Assembly (NCBI GenBank): GCA_026182355.1
Contig: JAPFBL010000103.1
Span: forward strand, 1,178,001 to 1,242,000
DNA length: 64,000 bases
Reading direction: 5' to 3'
Source of the DNA: Hermatobates lingyangjiaoensis
Taxonomy: Eukaryota; Arthropoda; Insecta; Hemiptera; Hermatobatidae
The notes beneath the pieces were generated by a model that did not search any database, was not told the DNA's origin, and saw nothing but the letters and a program-made list of their open reading frames with translations. This document shows positions 46,027 to 59,136 of the stretch, one piece after another. Each line of letters starts with the position of its first letter. The stretch's first letter is position 1. A program made the translations under genes and the position numbers.

Positions 46027-46945
46027 TCCTTCCTGCTGTACTCTGTTATAAGGTTGCTATGAATGTATATTGAGAAATAAAATATTAATAATTAGCTAGT
46101 TTACTTAATCAAATCAAAGCCAAAGCCAGATTCAATATAATATAAAAACTGATATAGTTGGGAGCTACTAATTTTTGGAAATAGTAAATATAAACTATTA
46201 AACTAGAATAGTGAAAAAACTGGATATTTGTCAACAAACATAAATCCTCTTTCTTGAGGAAAGAGTCCAGTTGTCACATTTCAATATCATGGAGAGGTAC
46301 TACAATTCACAAAGAGAAAGAAAATTATAACTGATACTAAGTTTGGTTCAAGAGTGCAATATATAGATTTATTAAAGCATTTTGTGAGACAAATCCATCA
46401 TACTCATACCATAGAATACAAAGGAAATTTATTTAGGTTTATTGACGGTGATTTTTTACATGTAAAAATATTATTCCTCTTATATCTCATAGAGTCAATA
46501 AATTATTTAATTTTTTCCATTATAAACATCGATTTTATCTCAGTGGATTCGCTAAAAAAATGTTTAAGTCAATGTAAACAATTTAAAAAAATCTCTAAAA
46601 TTGACAAGTGATCCCTTAATCCATGAGAACCAAATAGTTTATAACTTTATTTCTCTTTTCCCTAATTAAAATTTCATGTTTTTTTTTAAAAATTGCTAAA
46701 TTTTTATCCATTCTTTGTCAAATGTACATGATTTTTTAATGAGCTGTTTATCGTAAAAAAAAAAAATTTCTGTACGGAAACGTACGTTAACGCCTCTCTG
46801 GTGAATATAATTTTGAAGGAAATTATGACATCTCATTTTCCATACAATGGTTTATTTTTAGGCATAGTTTCATTTTGATCCGTCAAACGGTATGGCTTGT
46901 ATCGCTCTCACAAGCTTTGGAATTGAATTATAAGTAGAAATGTTT
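46027..46945 (+). repeat. 0.95-kb dispersed repeat, copy 2 (with small ORF 46354-46611)
   Basis: Partner of 19985-20950. Starts 'ataaggttgctatgaatgta' and ends near 'attgaattataagtag'. The small frame starts MQYIDLLKHF and contains 'INIDFISVDSLKK', as in copy 1. Confidence 0.85.
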
Positions 46946-47159
46946 ACATTTTATTGAAAAAAAAATTTGCTTTGTTTTAAGATTCTGAATAAATTTTTGG
47001 TTTATTGCATTTGTAACTTTAAAGATAATGCCAAAATTTCAACCCTATAGAGTTAGCAGTTTAAAAAAAAAAGTTTTTTAAAAACCGGTTTATGGCAAAA
47101 AAAGTGACTTTCCCGTCATGGATAATTCTTCCCAAACAATTGTGACCATCTACACTATG

Positions 47160-47385
47160 AGGCCTATTTTCGTGTAAAATATCAACTTTATCCATCAAAG
47201 ATTCTGGACCGTAGCCTGGTAACAAGCAATGCCAACACAGTCACCCACCCACCCACAGACATCATCGAAAAAACATCATAAAAAGACTTTTGGGACCACA
47301 AAACATATAATTCCGTCAAAATCTCCAGATTCAATTTTTCACAATCACTACACTTTACTTATCGTAAAGTAAAAAGTAAAGATAT
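47160..47385 (+). repeat. Dispersed repeat related to 34742-34970
   Basis: Shares 'gtgtaaaatatcaa', 'ccatcaaagattctg', 'cacagacatcatcgaaaaa' and the tail 'actttacttatcgtaaagta'. It follows the 0.95-kb repeat directly, whereas the 34.7-kb copy does not, so the two modules are separate. Confidence 0.75.
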
Positions 47386-48389
47386 TCTTGTTTATTTATA
47401 AAATAAAAAAGGAGTAATTAAATCAGTTTTGAAGTTTTTTTTATGTAACCTACATACAAGTTAGAGCTTATAATAATTCACCGATCTGATGGAATTATGA
47501 TTGCAAATATTTTTCAAGCTATACATTATCAATTGATTTAATTAAAATGTAAAGTTAGCGTAACTTTAAAATAAAGATGTAAAAGAAAAACCAACTAAGT
47601 TATTAGATGAAATTTACATTTCTTTGATATATATTTACATTTCATTTTCCTTTTTTCTTTTTTGGAAATTTGTTAATAAACTAGAATTATTAAAACAGAA
47701 GATTAAGAAAGAGTGATAGCTAATTGTGGTTTTTTATTCTTTGATACAAATTATTTTTAACAGAATTTTGTATAGTTAATTAGGGATAAAATGAAATTGG
47801 AACAATGAAGAAAACAATAGAATTCAGAGTTCATTACTGCAGCAAGATAGGTTAATTTGTTGGAAAGAATCTCTTTGTCACTTACATTTATATTACCAAC
47901 CGTAACGAAATATCTAAATCAGTTTCTTTAATTAAAAACAACATATGGAATATCAAGTTTTAAGTGATGTGATAAAGAAAGATTTGTGATTATAGTGATG
48001 CAATGATGAAGTGATATTAAAATCTATTTGAACACATATTTTACTGTCGAATATTATGTTTTAAACTAACAAGGGATAAAATATATAATCAACTGATTTC
48101 CGAATATTCAGATTAAGGTTTTTAAGAACAAATAAGTTCAAAGGAAATTTGAAACTATATTATACTGGTACATAACTGCTAAAGATATCATACAATAATT
48201 CGAAAAACAGTTAGAACTTAAGTTTGATTGAAATATGAACCTTTCTTCTTGTCGTTATGCATGGTTACATATTCATGTACTCTAGTGTTCAACGGATGAC
48301 ACTGTATCAGTTATCGATCTGCTAACTGTGAAATACCAGTAGATATGGTCCCTATTGAGTAGCGACGGTTGAAGACCAACAATGTTGTC
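47386..48389. other. AT-rich sequence, no gene seen
   Basis: Nothing recognised. The right part (about 48390-48720, 'cgcgtacccgggtcaagt', then A-rich) resembles the 3' untranslated region of the lineage-B PLE at 13039-13200. Confidence 0.5.
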
Positions 48390-48719
48390 ACACGCGTACC
48401 CGGGTCAAGTCAAATAAGAAAAATAAACTAAGAATAAGCGAAGAACTAAGAAATAGAAAGTGAAAATGAGGAAATATAAATAATAAAAACTTAAAAAATA
48501 ATAATGAAGAAAATTAAGAAGAAAATAACTTAAACTAAAGAAAATTCAGGAATATAAATAATAAATACTTAAGTAATAGTAATAATAAAGATTATTAGAA
48601 TAAATTAAAGTTATATAAATAATATTTTAAAATAAAAGAAAATAAAAATAATAACTATATTAATACAAAATAGTAAAAAGTAAAATTATATAAATAAATA
48701 TATAACCTAAACATTTGAA

Positions 48720-49300
48720 ACAGCCCTATATTTTTAAGTTTATACCTGGTTTACAACGAGCATTCAAAAGCCAGATATGTGCCTCCTCGAATGCTCGTAA
48801 TGTGACCGTTTTACTCTCTGGGAGAATTTGTTGTAATATCTGCACTCTAAAGCAATCATTGAAGGAGAGTCCATTGTTGTTAGTATGGATGGCGACAGGT
48901 TGGTCGGAGCTTTTGTTGACGGAAGCTCTATGACCTATCATCCAGAGGCTAACCTTGGTAGATGCCAGACCTACGTAGGATGCATCACACTTGGTAAACT
49001 CTAAACGGTAAACATAGTTTTTGAAGGTAGAAGAGCATTTGTCAGGCACAGGGTATTTGTAGTGTGGAGATTACAGGAGAAGAGGGATTGTGGATTGAGG
49101 ATCGGACAAGTGAGACAACCTCAGCATCCACATAATTGAGCTCCCTTAGGCAAGTGACGATCATTCCCCGGGGGGTTAGATTTCTATGTGAGAAAAGATT
49201 ACCGAGGATGGAAGGACGTCTATTGGACAGGCGAGGGGGTTTGAGGAAGATGCTAGTAGTACAGGGGGAAGAAGATAAAATGTGAAAGAGGTGGTTTTTA
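48720..49300 (-). pseudogene. Penelope-like retroelement lineage B, GIY-YIG remnant
   Basis: The open part (48726-49049) encodes 'YVYRLEFTKCDASYVGLAST', then KVSLWMIGHR, and ends 'LRAFEEAHIWLLNARCKPGI' NLKI stop. Upstream, other frames give 'HILSSSPCTTSIFLKPPRLS' and 'SILGNLFSHRNLTPRG', the same connector as the 13.5-kb copy, so at least two frameshifts have occurred. The catalytic Arg (SLRMNGH) is Trp here, and one zinc-cluster Cys is Phe. YVG and EE are retained. Five-prime truncated; the break lies in a T-rich stretch at about 49300. Confidence 0.85.
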
Positions 49301-49795
49301 TTTTCTTTTTTTTAAATTATTATTTATATAACTTTATTTATTCTAATCACCATCATTATTACTATTATTTAAATATTTATTACCTATATTCCTGGATTTT
49401 GAAAATTTCATTAAATTTTTAAAATGTAATTTTATAAATGATTAATATATAGAAATATATAAATCAGTTTGATTTTTCCAATTTATTTCTTCGTTTAATT
49501 AAAGGAATTCTTCCTCCCTGAAATTTTGGTACAGTGATAATAATCAATTAAAATGAGTTATAGAGAATAAAATACAAATGAATTTGGGTGGTCTATATTG
49601 GATAAACAGATAGGCCTTTAAGACACATTCATGATTAAATCAGAGAAGCAAATGGAAAACATTTTTAATATTACAAAACAACAAATAACGTGTTTTTTTA
49701 ATAAAATGTAAAAATTTTGATTTACAATTGATTGTTAAAGCTCTTGAGCAGGCAAAGATCATTATAGTATAAAACAATTAATTATTTTTTTTATT

Positions 49796-51985
49796 TATAG
49801 AAAAGTTTTCTGTAGGTCACTCCAGATTTTGTTTAAAGACATTGTGGGGAGTTTGATATTGAATTCAGCAACTCTCTTAGGTCCACTCCTTCAATACCTT
49901 TAATTAAAACTCTTCATCAATCTTCGAAAGAAGACTTTTCAAATTTAATATGAACCATTTTGAAAGTGCATTCAGTTCGTGTTAAATGCCAAGTTTTAAA
50001 AAAACTGTAGCTTGAAAATATAATGAAATGTTAAAATTTGATGTAGTAAGAGAAATCAAAGATAGTATCCAGATAGATGATAGATGATATATTTCTGTAA
50101 AATATTATGAATATGGCAGACCATTTCATTAGATTATATTTCACGCACATCAGTGGACGTCGTTATTAGCAGTTCTGAACCAGAGGTCCACTACTGTTAA
50201 ATACTATTCCTGCTGTTTTTATTTAGGTCAGCAAGCATTATCAAGATTGGGGACGTCAGTCTGTCAGGGAAAAGAGTCGTATTCGTGGTATCATGGTCAT
50301 GCGGTTTTGCATTGTCTGAGGTACTCTAGAATAAGCCATCAGGTCGTCATATTTAGCTCAGGAAGGGAGCTCTAAGGACTCATGGGATTGGGAAAGGTTG
50401 TGTGTTGGACTCAATTTCCGAATAAGGAAATTTGATGAAAAGGCAGTTTTTTATCTTCTTTGTTGGCAAGTCGGCTAATGTAGCAATCAATAGATTCCCA
50501 ACTCAAATCATGTTGAAGGTCGACATTTCTGGCATACTGTGCAGCCCTATCTATAGAGTGGGCACATTTATTCACCAAAGCATGATTACTTGAGACGCTG
50601 GACTTGTTTCAAGCATTGTACACCTTTAATATTGATGTATTTATATAATATGTTTTTTATACTTCCATTGTTACTAGAGTTCAAATTTTATTATATATTT
50701 TTTGCAATATTCATTTGCGATAGCAATTATGATGGCATATATAAAATTATATATCTCTGTTAGAAGACTAAATAGTTTGAACTTCTATTGTACAGGGTGG
50801 TAAAGTGAATAGTGAAATAGTAAGAAAGGGAATAGAAGGAAAGGGAATAAAGAGAATTAAATTGACAGATAGTGGAAAATTTGAGATCATGTGAGGGTAA
50901 GAAAAAGAGTGTTAAAGAGAAAAGATTGACAAAGTGTTGTTGACAAAGAAGGTGAAAAAGAAGGAAGAGGATGCAAAGAGAGTTATAGAGTAAACTATAG
51001 GTAAGAAGAATAGAATAAGGATAGGTAGGGTGAAATATCTTTGGGTATAGAAAGATAACATACAGTGAGTGTTACAGGGTGAGATAGGGAGTGGGACTGA
51101 AAGAGACGATTGTAGGTACACATAGGCATGGCCAGAGGAGGGGAAAGAAATAAAGGCAGAGTAGAAGACATGGATGAGTGAAGCCAATTGTGAAAAATGA
51201 ATGAGAATAAGAATTAAGAGGTAGGTAACGACAACATAATGAAAGGAATATTGAGAAAAAAGAATGAACAGTGATGGATAATAGAAGAGCGTGATGTTTA
51301 GAAAGGAGTTGGAGATTTAGAGAGGGGGACTAGTTACTTATATTGGGGGATTTTAGAAATTACATCCCTATACAGAAAAAAGCTTAATATGAAAACTAAA
51401 AACGCGTTTCGAACAAGAAGATAACACTACGTGTTCCTAGAGAATAGCATATTTAAAGAGAAGATGGGAGATTCAGGAAAACATAGAGAGAAGATAACTA
51501 GAAGAGTTGTTGGAAATGATTAATAGAAGCAGAAATAAATCACGTCAATGTCAGATCTATCACAAGACGTATATAAACAAACAATTGTTAATTACTTCTA
51601 GCATAAAATACATGCTAATAGTTTTCTATCGATCATTATAACAAAAATATTTTATTGTTGCATAACCAGCGAATTTTTAATGGTATTATATTATTTTAAA
51701 ATGATCCTTTCACTTTTTTAAAGTTAATAGTTTCAAACATTGATTTCTTTTACTATGTCAATGATTTTAACATTTCATTTTATTTTCACGTTTCAGTTTT
51801 CAATACCTGGGCATTTAACATGCACTGAATACTCTTACAAATTCGTTTATATTAAAATTGAAAAGTCTTGCTTCAAAGGTTGATGAAGAGTTTTAATTAA
51901 AGCTATTGAAGGAGTGGAACTAAAAGAGTCCTTTTATCTCAAACTCACCATAATAACTTTAAAACACAAATAGTTAAGACTATCT
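49796..51985. mobile_element. 2.1-kb element with ~190-bp inverted terminal repeats
   Basis: Left 49839-50038 and right 51762-51965 are inverted copies at about 80% ('tccactccttcaatacctt' and 'taattaaaactcttcatcaa' on the left; their complements near 51885-51930 on the right). Just outside the left repeat is a CTGGAGTG-type motif in reverse (49812-49830). Inside, 50440-50620 on the minus strand has an open segment ('NHALVNKCAHSIDRAAQYAR', 'VDLQHDLSWESIDCYISRLA') that ends in stops and may be a decayed protein I cannot name. 50790-51540 is strongly purine-biased on the plus strand. Probably a DNA transposon or foldback element. Confidence 0.65.
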
Positions 51986-51989
51986 AAAA

Positions 51990-52848
51990 ATATTGATAAT
52001 ATAATGTAAATATTTCATATTTCAAAGGTTACCAATTTTTTTAACTTCTATGATTTCCTTTTAAAACTCAAATATTAGACGGGTTTTTAAAAAGGTCTTT
52101 TTAAGCTAAACTTTTTGCAGGATAATCAAATAACCAGCAGCAGAGGGATACCACTCATCAAGGTGTTACCATGAATAAAAATTAAACAAACTACTGCTCA
52201 TTAGATCCAATTTTTTTTTATGCATATTCCGTGATGCATAGTTGATATATCCAGTAACTGTTAAAAAAGTAATATATTTAATACTTAAAACAATTTCTAC
52301 TTACTTACTTAATACTTAAAACAAACCACAAACGACAAGGAAAGAAAAAGACAAACTAACAAATGCTTTGATGACATAAAATGGCCTTCGAGCATTTATT
52401 TCTATTGTTTTCCTTTTTTCATTTGATTTTATACTACGTATATATATTCTAACTAATTTCACAGAAGTAAAACACATACAAGAGATAACACAAACTTAAT
52501 TCTATTTTGACTGCATAGTCATCAGATAAAAAGAAGTGAGCCACTCTGAATATAAATGAGAACTGAAGTGAAGTCTCATTCAAGGGGCACTCAATCAATG
52601 TGGGCCACTTACAAAATGAGGGGAGACAAGAAAAAAAGAATAATAACAAAAGAAAATTTATGTGCTTATAAAACTCTGATGTTCTTGCTTAAATATTTGC
52701 ACAAAATATTATTAAATTAAATATTATTTCATTAAAGTGAATAAAATATTAGATACTTTGTAGAAATCGAACTCACTCCCTTGGCATTTGAGGTCAAGCT
52801 TGGCATTGGAAATCACACGAGAGGTGTGATTTCTACACTTGAACACAC
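51990..52848. other. AT-rich sequence, no gene seen
   Basis: No gene or repeat recognised. A short direct repeat 'acttacttaatacttaaaac' lies near 52300. Confidence 0.5.
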
Positions 52849-52850
52849 GG

Positions 52851-53012
52851 CACACACACACACACACACACGCGCACGCATATATATATTGTGTTTGTTC
52901 AAACCACAATAAGAAATGAAAAAACAGACTAAAATTTTTCAACAGTAACAAACGGTCTTCGCTTTAAGATCTTAGCCTTTCTTCCCCATTTCTTATTGTG
53001 GTTTCAACATTG
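52851..53012. repeat. (CA)n, (TA)n and eroded palindrome of PLE lineage-A ends
   Basis: (CA)n 52851-52875, a short (TA)n, then arms about 52897-52956 and 52961-53010. The hairpin is decayed (AACAGUAACAAACGGUCUUCG on the minus arm; most of the core is lost on the plus arm). Oldest copy of this palindrome in the window. Confidence 0.78.
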
Positions 53013-54945
53013 ATTGGACTTACTAATTATAGTAATAATAGTTACTATTATTATTAATATAATTATATCTTTTGCTATTATTTTTATACTATTACCAGAT
53101 TTATTTGAACATTATTGCTTCAAAGCATTATATTATTACTTCTAGAATACTATATATTAGTATTGTCACTATATAGTTATAATGATATAATTAGCTGTTT
53201 TGCCCCAAATATTGCGCAAGAAGTAAAGGACCTGTTAGTGGAGACCTAGTGTCTATTATACAGCTACCGTGATGTAGTACTTATTGGGTAAAGGAGAGTG
53301 GAACTTAACTTGAGTGCCAACTACGCTTGGTTGGCTCGAGATTCCTTAACCGTGGAAGCAGGTATATCAACTTTGTAATTATTGTCTGAATTACTATAAC
53401 AATATATCTCACTATAGAGGAATGCCTGTTACTCAAAAACATAGAGAAATGAAGAGTACCGGACCTGAACCTGGTACTAACGTCGTGCAACGAAGTTAAT
53501 ATATTAAATCTATATTCAAAGGGTATTAAAGTTTTCGTTTTAATTATAACGTTGTCGATCTTCTTTTGTAAATTGTTTACGTTATAATTTTAAGTTTACT
53601 TTTTTATTTAAGACTCACGCCAGGAAGTGTAGTCACTGGATTTCTTCTTCCCTCCTGTGTTTCCTCATACATCTGGGTTATCAGTGTCACTTGTAATGAT
53701 ACTCGCCGTATCACAACAAATATCACAACACTTACATTGTTGTGACTTTAAACGAATAAAATTAAACAAAAAATCTTTTATTTATTATAATATATTTTCC
53801 AACAGGTTTTATATCATTCCCCTAAAAGTAATAATATTAATAATAATAGTAATTATTAGAATTAACAACTATTTTAAATAGTAATGATGCTATTTTAATA
53901 TCTTTTTAAATATTATATAAAATACACTATCGTTTTCTGCTTTGGTTAGCGTTATAACTTGAACGCAATGTGACAGTATCGTAACGAAACAACCAAATAA
54001 TTAATATTTATGGACATCGAGAAACATTATTGAAAGCCCTTGTATTTAAGTGATTATAAAAGATACTGAGTATTAGTTAAGAATTAGTTTTTTCAATATT
54101 CTGTTGAATTCATTATTTGCTTGTTTAATTGAGGTAACAGTATATTGATTTTTATTCTTTTCATCTCTGAATTAGCTTCAGGCATGGCTATTATTCTCCT
54201 CATATCATTCCGTTTGATATGTATTACCTTATTCACCTTCAACAGCTGGCCAAATTCTATGATGAGTAATTCTCATTCACACTAACTCATGAATCATTTA
54301 TTCCCTCAGAATATAGACGTACTTTTATTTTTCAATAACACATATTGATCATTTATGTTTGAACATTCAAAGTTAATTTCTACTAGGATACATTATTTCA
54401 AAGAGAAGCATTAATTTAGCTTAAATACCAGATAATGCTCAATTTGATTCCTGTGTTCGAATGAGACTGAATGAGACACTATTTAACTATCGGATACGAC
54501 ATTTAGAAGGGTAGTCAGTGAAGTATCCGGAAAGGCTAATTACTTAGTGGTGAACACACCTCTTTCATTTGTGAAATCAAGTTTTGCGTTGGCGTGACTG
54601 AAACCAGCATGAAGTTGAGAGGGCGAGTAAAAACTATTCAGCTGCTGCAGTCAGCTGGTATTTAGAAGCCTTATTAATATTGGTCCAATATTCTGTAAAG
54701 TTTTCAGACAAAATAACATTATTTTCAAGTTTTAAATGGCAAACTTTGTTTTAAATCTTCATTGTAGAAAGTGGTTAGATAAACTATGGAAGGCTATTCC
54801 ACTGGCTATTCGAACAAAAGCTATGTTCTCCTGTAAGAGATTACATATTTCATAACACGAAATCTACACTTTCGCTTTTCAAAAATGGTATTACTGCTGT
54901 AGCTATACCTACGATACTATGTGATTTAAAAATGAAACATCTATA
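53013..54945. other. AT-rich sequence, no gene seen
   Basis: Low-complexity ATT/TTA runs near 53030-53190 and 53820-53930. No gene recognised. Confidence 0.5.
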
Positions 54946-54949
54946 TTGA

Positions 54950-55118
54950 TAAGTGGATCAATCACTATCTGTATTACCTCCAGGAATGAAAGACTAATAA
55001 ACATCTCCCATTTAGACATTTATATTGTACCTAAATGGAACATTATACATTATATACCCAAGTGGTGTGATATTATATTTACTTATAGTAAAGTTGAGTG
55101 TAGGTCACTCCAAATTTT
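54950..55118 (-). repeat. CTGGAGTG-type dispersed element, copy at 55 kb
   Basis: Its reverse complement aligns to 19396-19565 from end to end. The head 'acttatagtaaagttgagtg' and 'taggtcactccaaa' lies at 55081-55114. The 65-codon open frame here lies within the repeat and is unlikely to be a gene. Confidence 0.75.
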
Positions 55119-56833
55119 TTTTATAATTCAAGGTTGGTTTTAACCAACCATTTTTATATTTGTTTTTTTATTTATTATGTGGGTTTCTGGAATATCGGTG
55201 TAAATCAATAATATCAGACAAATTTAGGGAGAGGCAGTGAATGCAGATTAATATCAACCTTATATTAAATAAAACCAATGAGCATCCAAGATTTTTTTCG
55301 CAGTTTGGATAAATGCAACTTAAATTATTCACAGGCGGAAATAAGACACCGTATCATGTGACAAAATGACTACCATTGCTGAATAAAGCCAAGACTTCCG
55401 GGGTGCTCTCTAAGATGCTTTAGATTGTCTATTCTCTTAGTCCTTCCAAATTAATCCTCCTTTCTAGGCACAATCAAATCAGTTGCAATTAAATTCCCTG
55501 TTGCCAATTAGCACTGTCTTGTGTAAGCAAGGCTACGAAATTGCATATTAAATCGTTTACCATCTATCCTACGGTCGTTTGAAAACTCTTAGCCTTACAC
55601 AAAATCAGAAACAATTTATATTATTTTGTAAAAGCTACTATAATTTAAATCATAAATATTGTGATACTTGTGGGATTGTATTTAGAGACATAATTAAAAG
55701 AGGCGATATTGTTTGAATTTTAATGTCAGGAAGTACATCTATGATATTAATTACATCCCAAAAAATGAAGGCGAAGAAGAAGCTACCTCCATCGTTAGTA
55801 ATAAATAATCATTATGTAACAATTGGTCATTATAAATGTGTTTTGTAAGAAGGTGATATTAACATAGCAATCTATAAACTTTTAGTTCTTTTGTATAATA
55901 TTCATAATTTAAATTTGAATATAAAACAGACTATATTATTATTTTTTTATAGTTCATTTCTGTCTTTTCTAGGACTTAAACCGTATTTTATAAACAAATT
56001 AGTTTCTACTAAATAATGAATAAATACATCATGGAAAAATAAATTAAAAAAAATTGTTTGGATTTGCATAATGGGAAAATTAACTAAATTACTTTTCAAA
56101 CTATAAATGAGGAAAAAATTACTTTGCAACACACTTTAGTCTCCTTTAGAAGTTTTTTCAATGATTCGTTTTACCAGGGTCAATTGAATATCCCGTCTTC
56201 TACATTCAGTGTTATTCATTTAAACAGCAGTAACAGTTATTAAATATGGGAGCTTTATGGATTCATATCAATGTCTTAATATAGTTTTAACTGAACAAGT
56301 AACTTCTAGAAGAACACGAAACATTCAAAATGTATTTTCTTAAAAAACTTCCGTTGTTTGAACACTAGTTTCTTTTATATTCTCATTTTAACTAAATTCT
56401 ATGTTTACTTTGAATACACGGCAAACAAGTTAACAGATAAATTGTTTGCATATTTATATTTTTCGAAAATATTGAACTAAAGATAGCAAGTAAATTTTAG
56501 AAGTTGAACTAAAGGATAACATTGTATTGCATATTTGAGATTTTCCAAAAATGTTTCATACTATTTATTAAGTTCAATTAAATTCAGCTGTTCAATTAAA
56601 TTTAACTGTTCAGCTGCTCTAATAATTAAGATTCAAAGTTTATAAATTATAATAAGTGATAATTCTAACAAAATTATTATTACAAGATATAATTTGCTGG
56701 CGGTAGTTCAGTTCATTTAAACCTTATTATTAGCTCCGTACATTTAGACTTTTTTTTACCTTCTTAATAAGTTTTAATACATTTCTACTTGTATTTTATT
56801 ACCATTGTTTACAATATTGAAATTTTAAATTCA
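55119..56833. other. AT-rich sequence, no gene seen
   Basis: A moderate-GC patch at 55370-55620 has no splice-bounded coding frame that I can support. Confidence 0.45.
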
Positions 56834-56835
56834 AA

Positions 56836-57053
56836 CATTTTTTGTTACATTTATTTTGATTATATTTGTGCAACTGTCATCGGAGAGCACGCAAGCCAGT
56901 GGGCTACCCTGGCCCCATGCCTTTAGTTTATTAGCAGTGTTTATACTATGCAAATATTAAATTAAAAATTTTTTTTGTTACATTTATATATCGTACATTT
57001 GTACTACTGTCATCGGCGAGCACGCAAGACACTTGCTACCCTTGCTCCAATTT
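56836..57053 (+). repeat. ~130-bp spaced tandem duplication
   Basis: 'tttgttacatttatttt' to 'ctggcccca' (56836-56924) repeats at 56965-57053. The shared core is 'actgtcatcgg(a/c)gagcacg' CAAG. About 80% identical. Confidence 0.85.
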
Positions 57054-58866
57054 TGGGAATATAGTGATAATTTTCTTTTATTTAACTTTATTCAGGTAAT
57101 AAATAATATATATTTAATTTCAGGTCTCTATCTCTACGGGAAATTGGTGAACAAACAAAGAAACTAATAAACAAACAAACTCACGAACTTTGTATATAGA
57201 GATATAATATCATAATTTTTCACAAACGTTAGACTGTTCTTCATTTTGTTTGTAACGCTAATAAAAAACACATATTTATTTGTCAGGTTTAAAATGAATT
57301 TCAAAATTCTTTATTGTTGCACGTATGTAATTTTGTATTGTATTATTAATTGACAAAATATATTTATAAAAAAAAAATGAAAACATAAAATACGATCCAT
57401 TCAAGGTAACAAAATTCATATATATTATCACAGAACTATCAACTTTAGCTCTATATTGTACATGTATTCTTTTTTCTTTGAACAATGCATGATGGGAAAG
57501 TCACATTTTTGGGCAGAATGTGATTTTAAACGAAATTGTTTTCCTCTTCAACTACTAACTGTAGATTGTTGAAATTTTGGAATCCATGTGGACTCGTTCC
57601 CCTGCAGCGATATCTGCACATTGCATATCCTCCTAGACGTATGCGAATGCAAGGGAATGAGGCAGTCAACTCGGTGGAAGAGGTTTGATTAAAAAAAAAA
57701 CCTGCAGTTTAGTACTTTTGCACAACACCACTAACTTCGCTATTGATGCAATGAATGAGTAGATTATAATAAAGTTAGATCATCAAGGTTTATTTCAGTA
57801 ATACAATAAACCAAATTGCTGTGAAATAATGGGGATGGAAGAAGCCAATTTTTTAAGTCACTTTAAGTTAATAAAAAGATAAAATATCTAACAAATCATA
57901 ATTTAAACAAAAAAGTGTTGGAAAAAATTATGAAGTTGACAAAATGATTTCAAATCTGGACTTGATTTTAGAAAAGATAACTGTAAACACAAATTGACAA
58001 GTAAGACTCCAGTGAGCACGACACAGTTGTGACCCATGCCATATTTTAATTATATGTCAGATTGTTCTAAATAAATGACTCCAATTCTTTGTAGCACAAA
58101 AATAAATGAATATACTCACATTATAACAAGTGAAATCATTAAAATGATTAATTATGAGTTTTATAACATTTTAATAAAATATTAAAATTTATAACATTTT
58201 AATATAAATTATTATTTATTTAAAATTTTTTAATATAACATTTTAAAAAGAACCAAAAATGAAAATATTGTCCATGAGTGTGATATTATGCACACTTTTT
58301 ATTATATTGAGGTAAGCCATTCCACATTACTCTATTAGTAATATAGGATATTAGGAACCACTGAACAAATTAAAAATAACAATGATTGCTAAACATTTTT
58401 TTTTAGAATTCATCTCTATGACTATAAATTCGTAGATTACTTTTCACGTATTAGTTTGAGTTATATTCGTTTTATTTATAGCTGTATTACAGAATATTTC
58501 TATTCATTACATTTTAGAGCAGAGACTCTGAAATACAGAAATAACAAACAAAAAATGCTGGTATTTTAAATGGAAATCCTGTCATATGTATTGTTATTTT
58601 TGTGCAGTCTGGTGGCTCAACAGATTTTTCAAGCCGACCAGTTTTCCCCTCCCATCTATAAATGCTTGGTTAATCGTATCATGACGTAGATTGCAGTCTA
58701 TTCATTTATGTATTTCTTTTGGTTGCACAATTTCCATTGTTACAGATATATTCGTTTATTGGGTTTGCCTATATATTTCTTATTCCATCCTTGACGGTTT
58801 TTTATCATTCAAAATTTGTCTATAATAACTTCTATATCTTGCATCATTTATATCGTTTTATATTTC
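57054..58866. other. AT-rich sequence, no gene seen
   Basis: A GC bump at 57585-57680 has no partner. No gene recognised. Confidence 0.5.
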
Positions 58867-59093
58867 TTTTATATATATATATATATATGGAACAATATTT
58901 TTCTTTTTTATCGAAGTTGGTCTATCTTCAAAAATACAACACATTTAAGTCAACGTTTCGTTTATATTTGTAGACATCTTCAGGGCTACATCAATACAGA
59001 ATTTAATTTCCAAAGTTTTAAAGAATCCAGAAGTGATGTTAATAGAAGAAAAATAGTGTTAAATATATATGGTCGAGAAAAGGAAAACATTCA

Positions 59094-59136
<43 letters not shown>

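Noticed and set aside
50912..51187. 91-codon minus-strand frame with membrane-like composition
   Set aside because: Explained by the pyrimidine bias of that strand (Phe, Leu, Ser codons); no start context or family signature.
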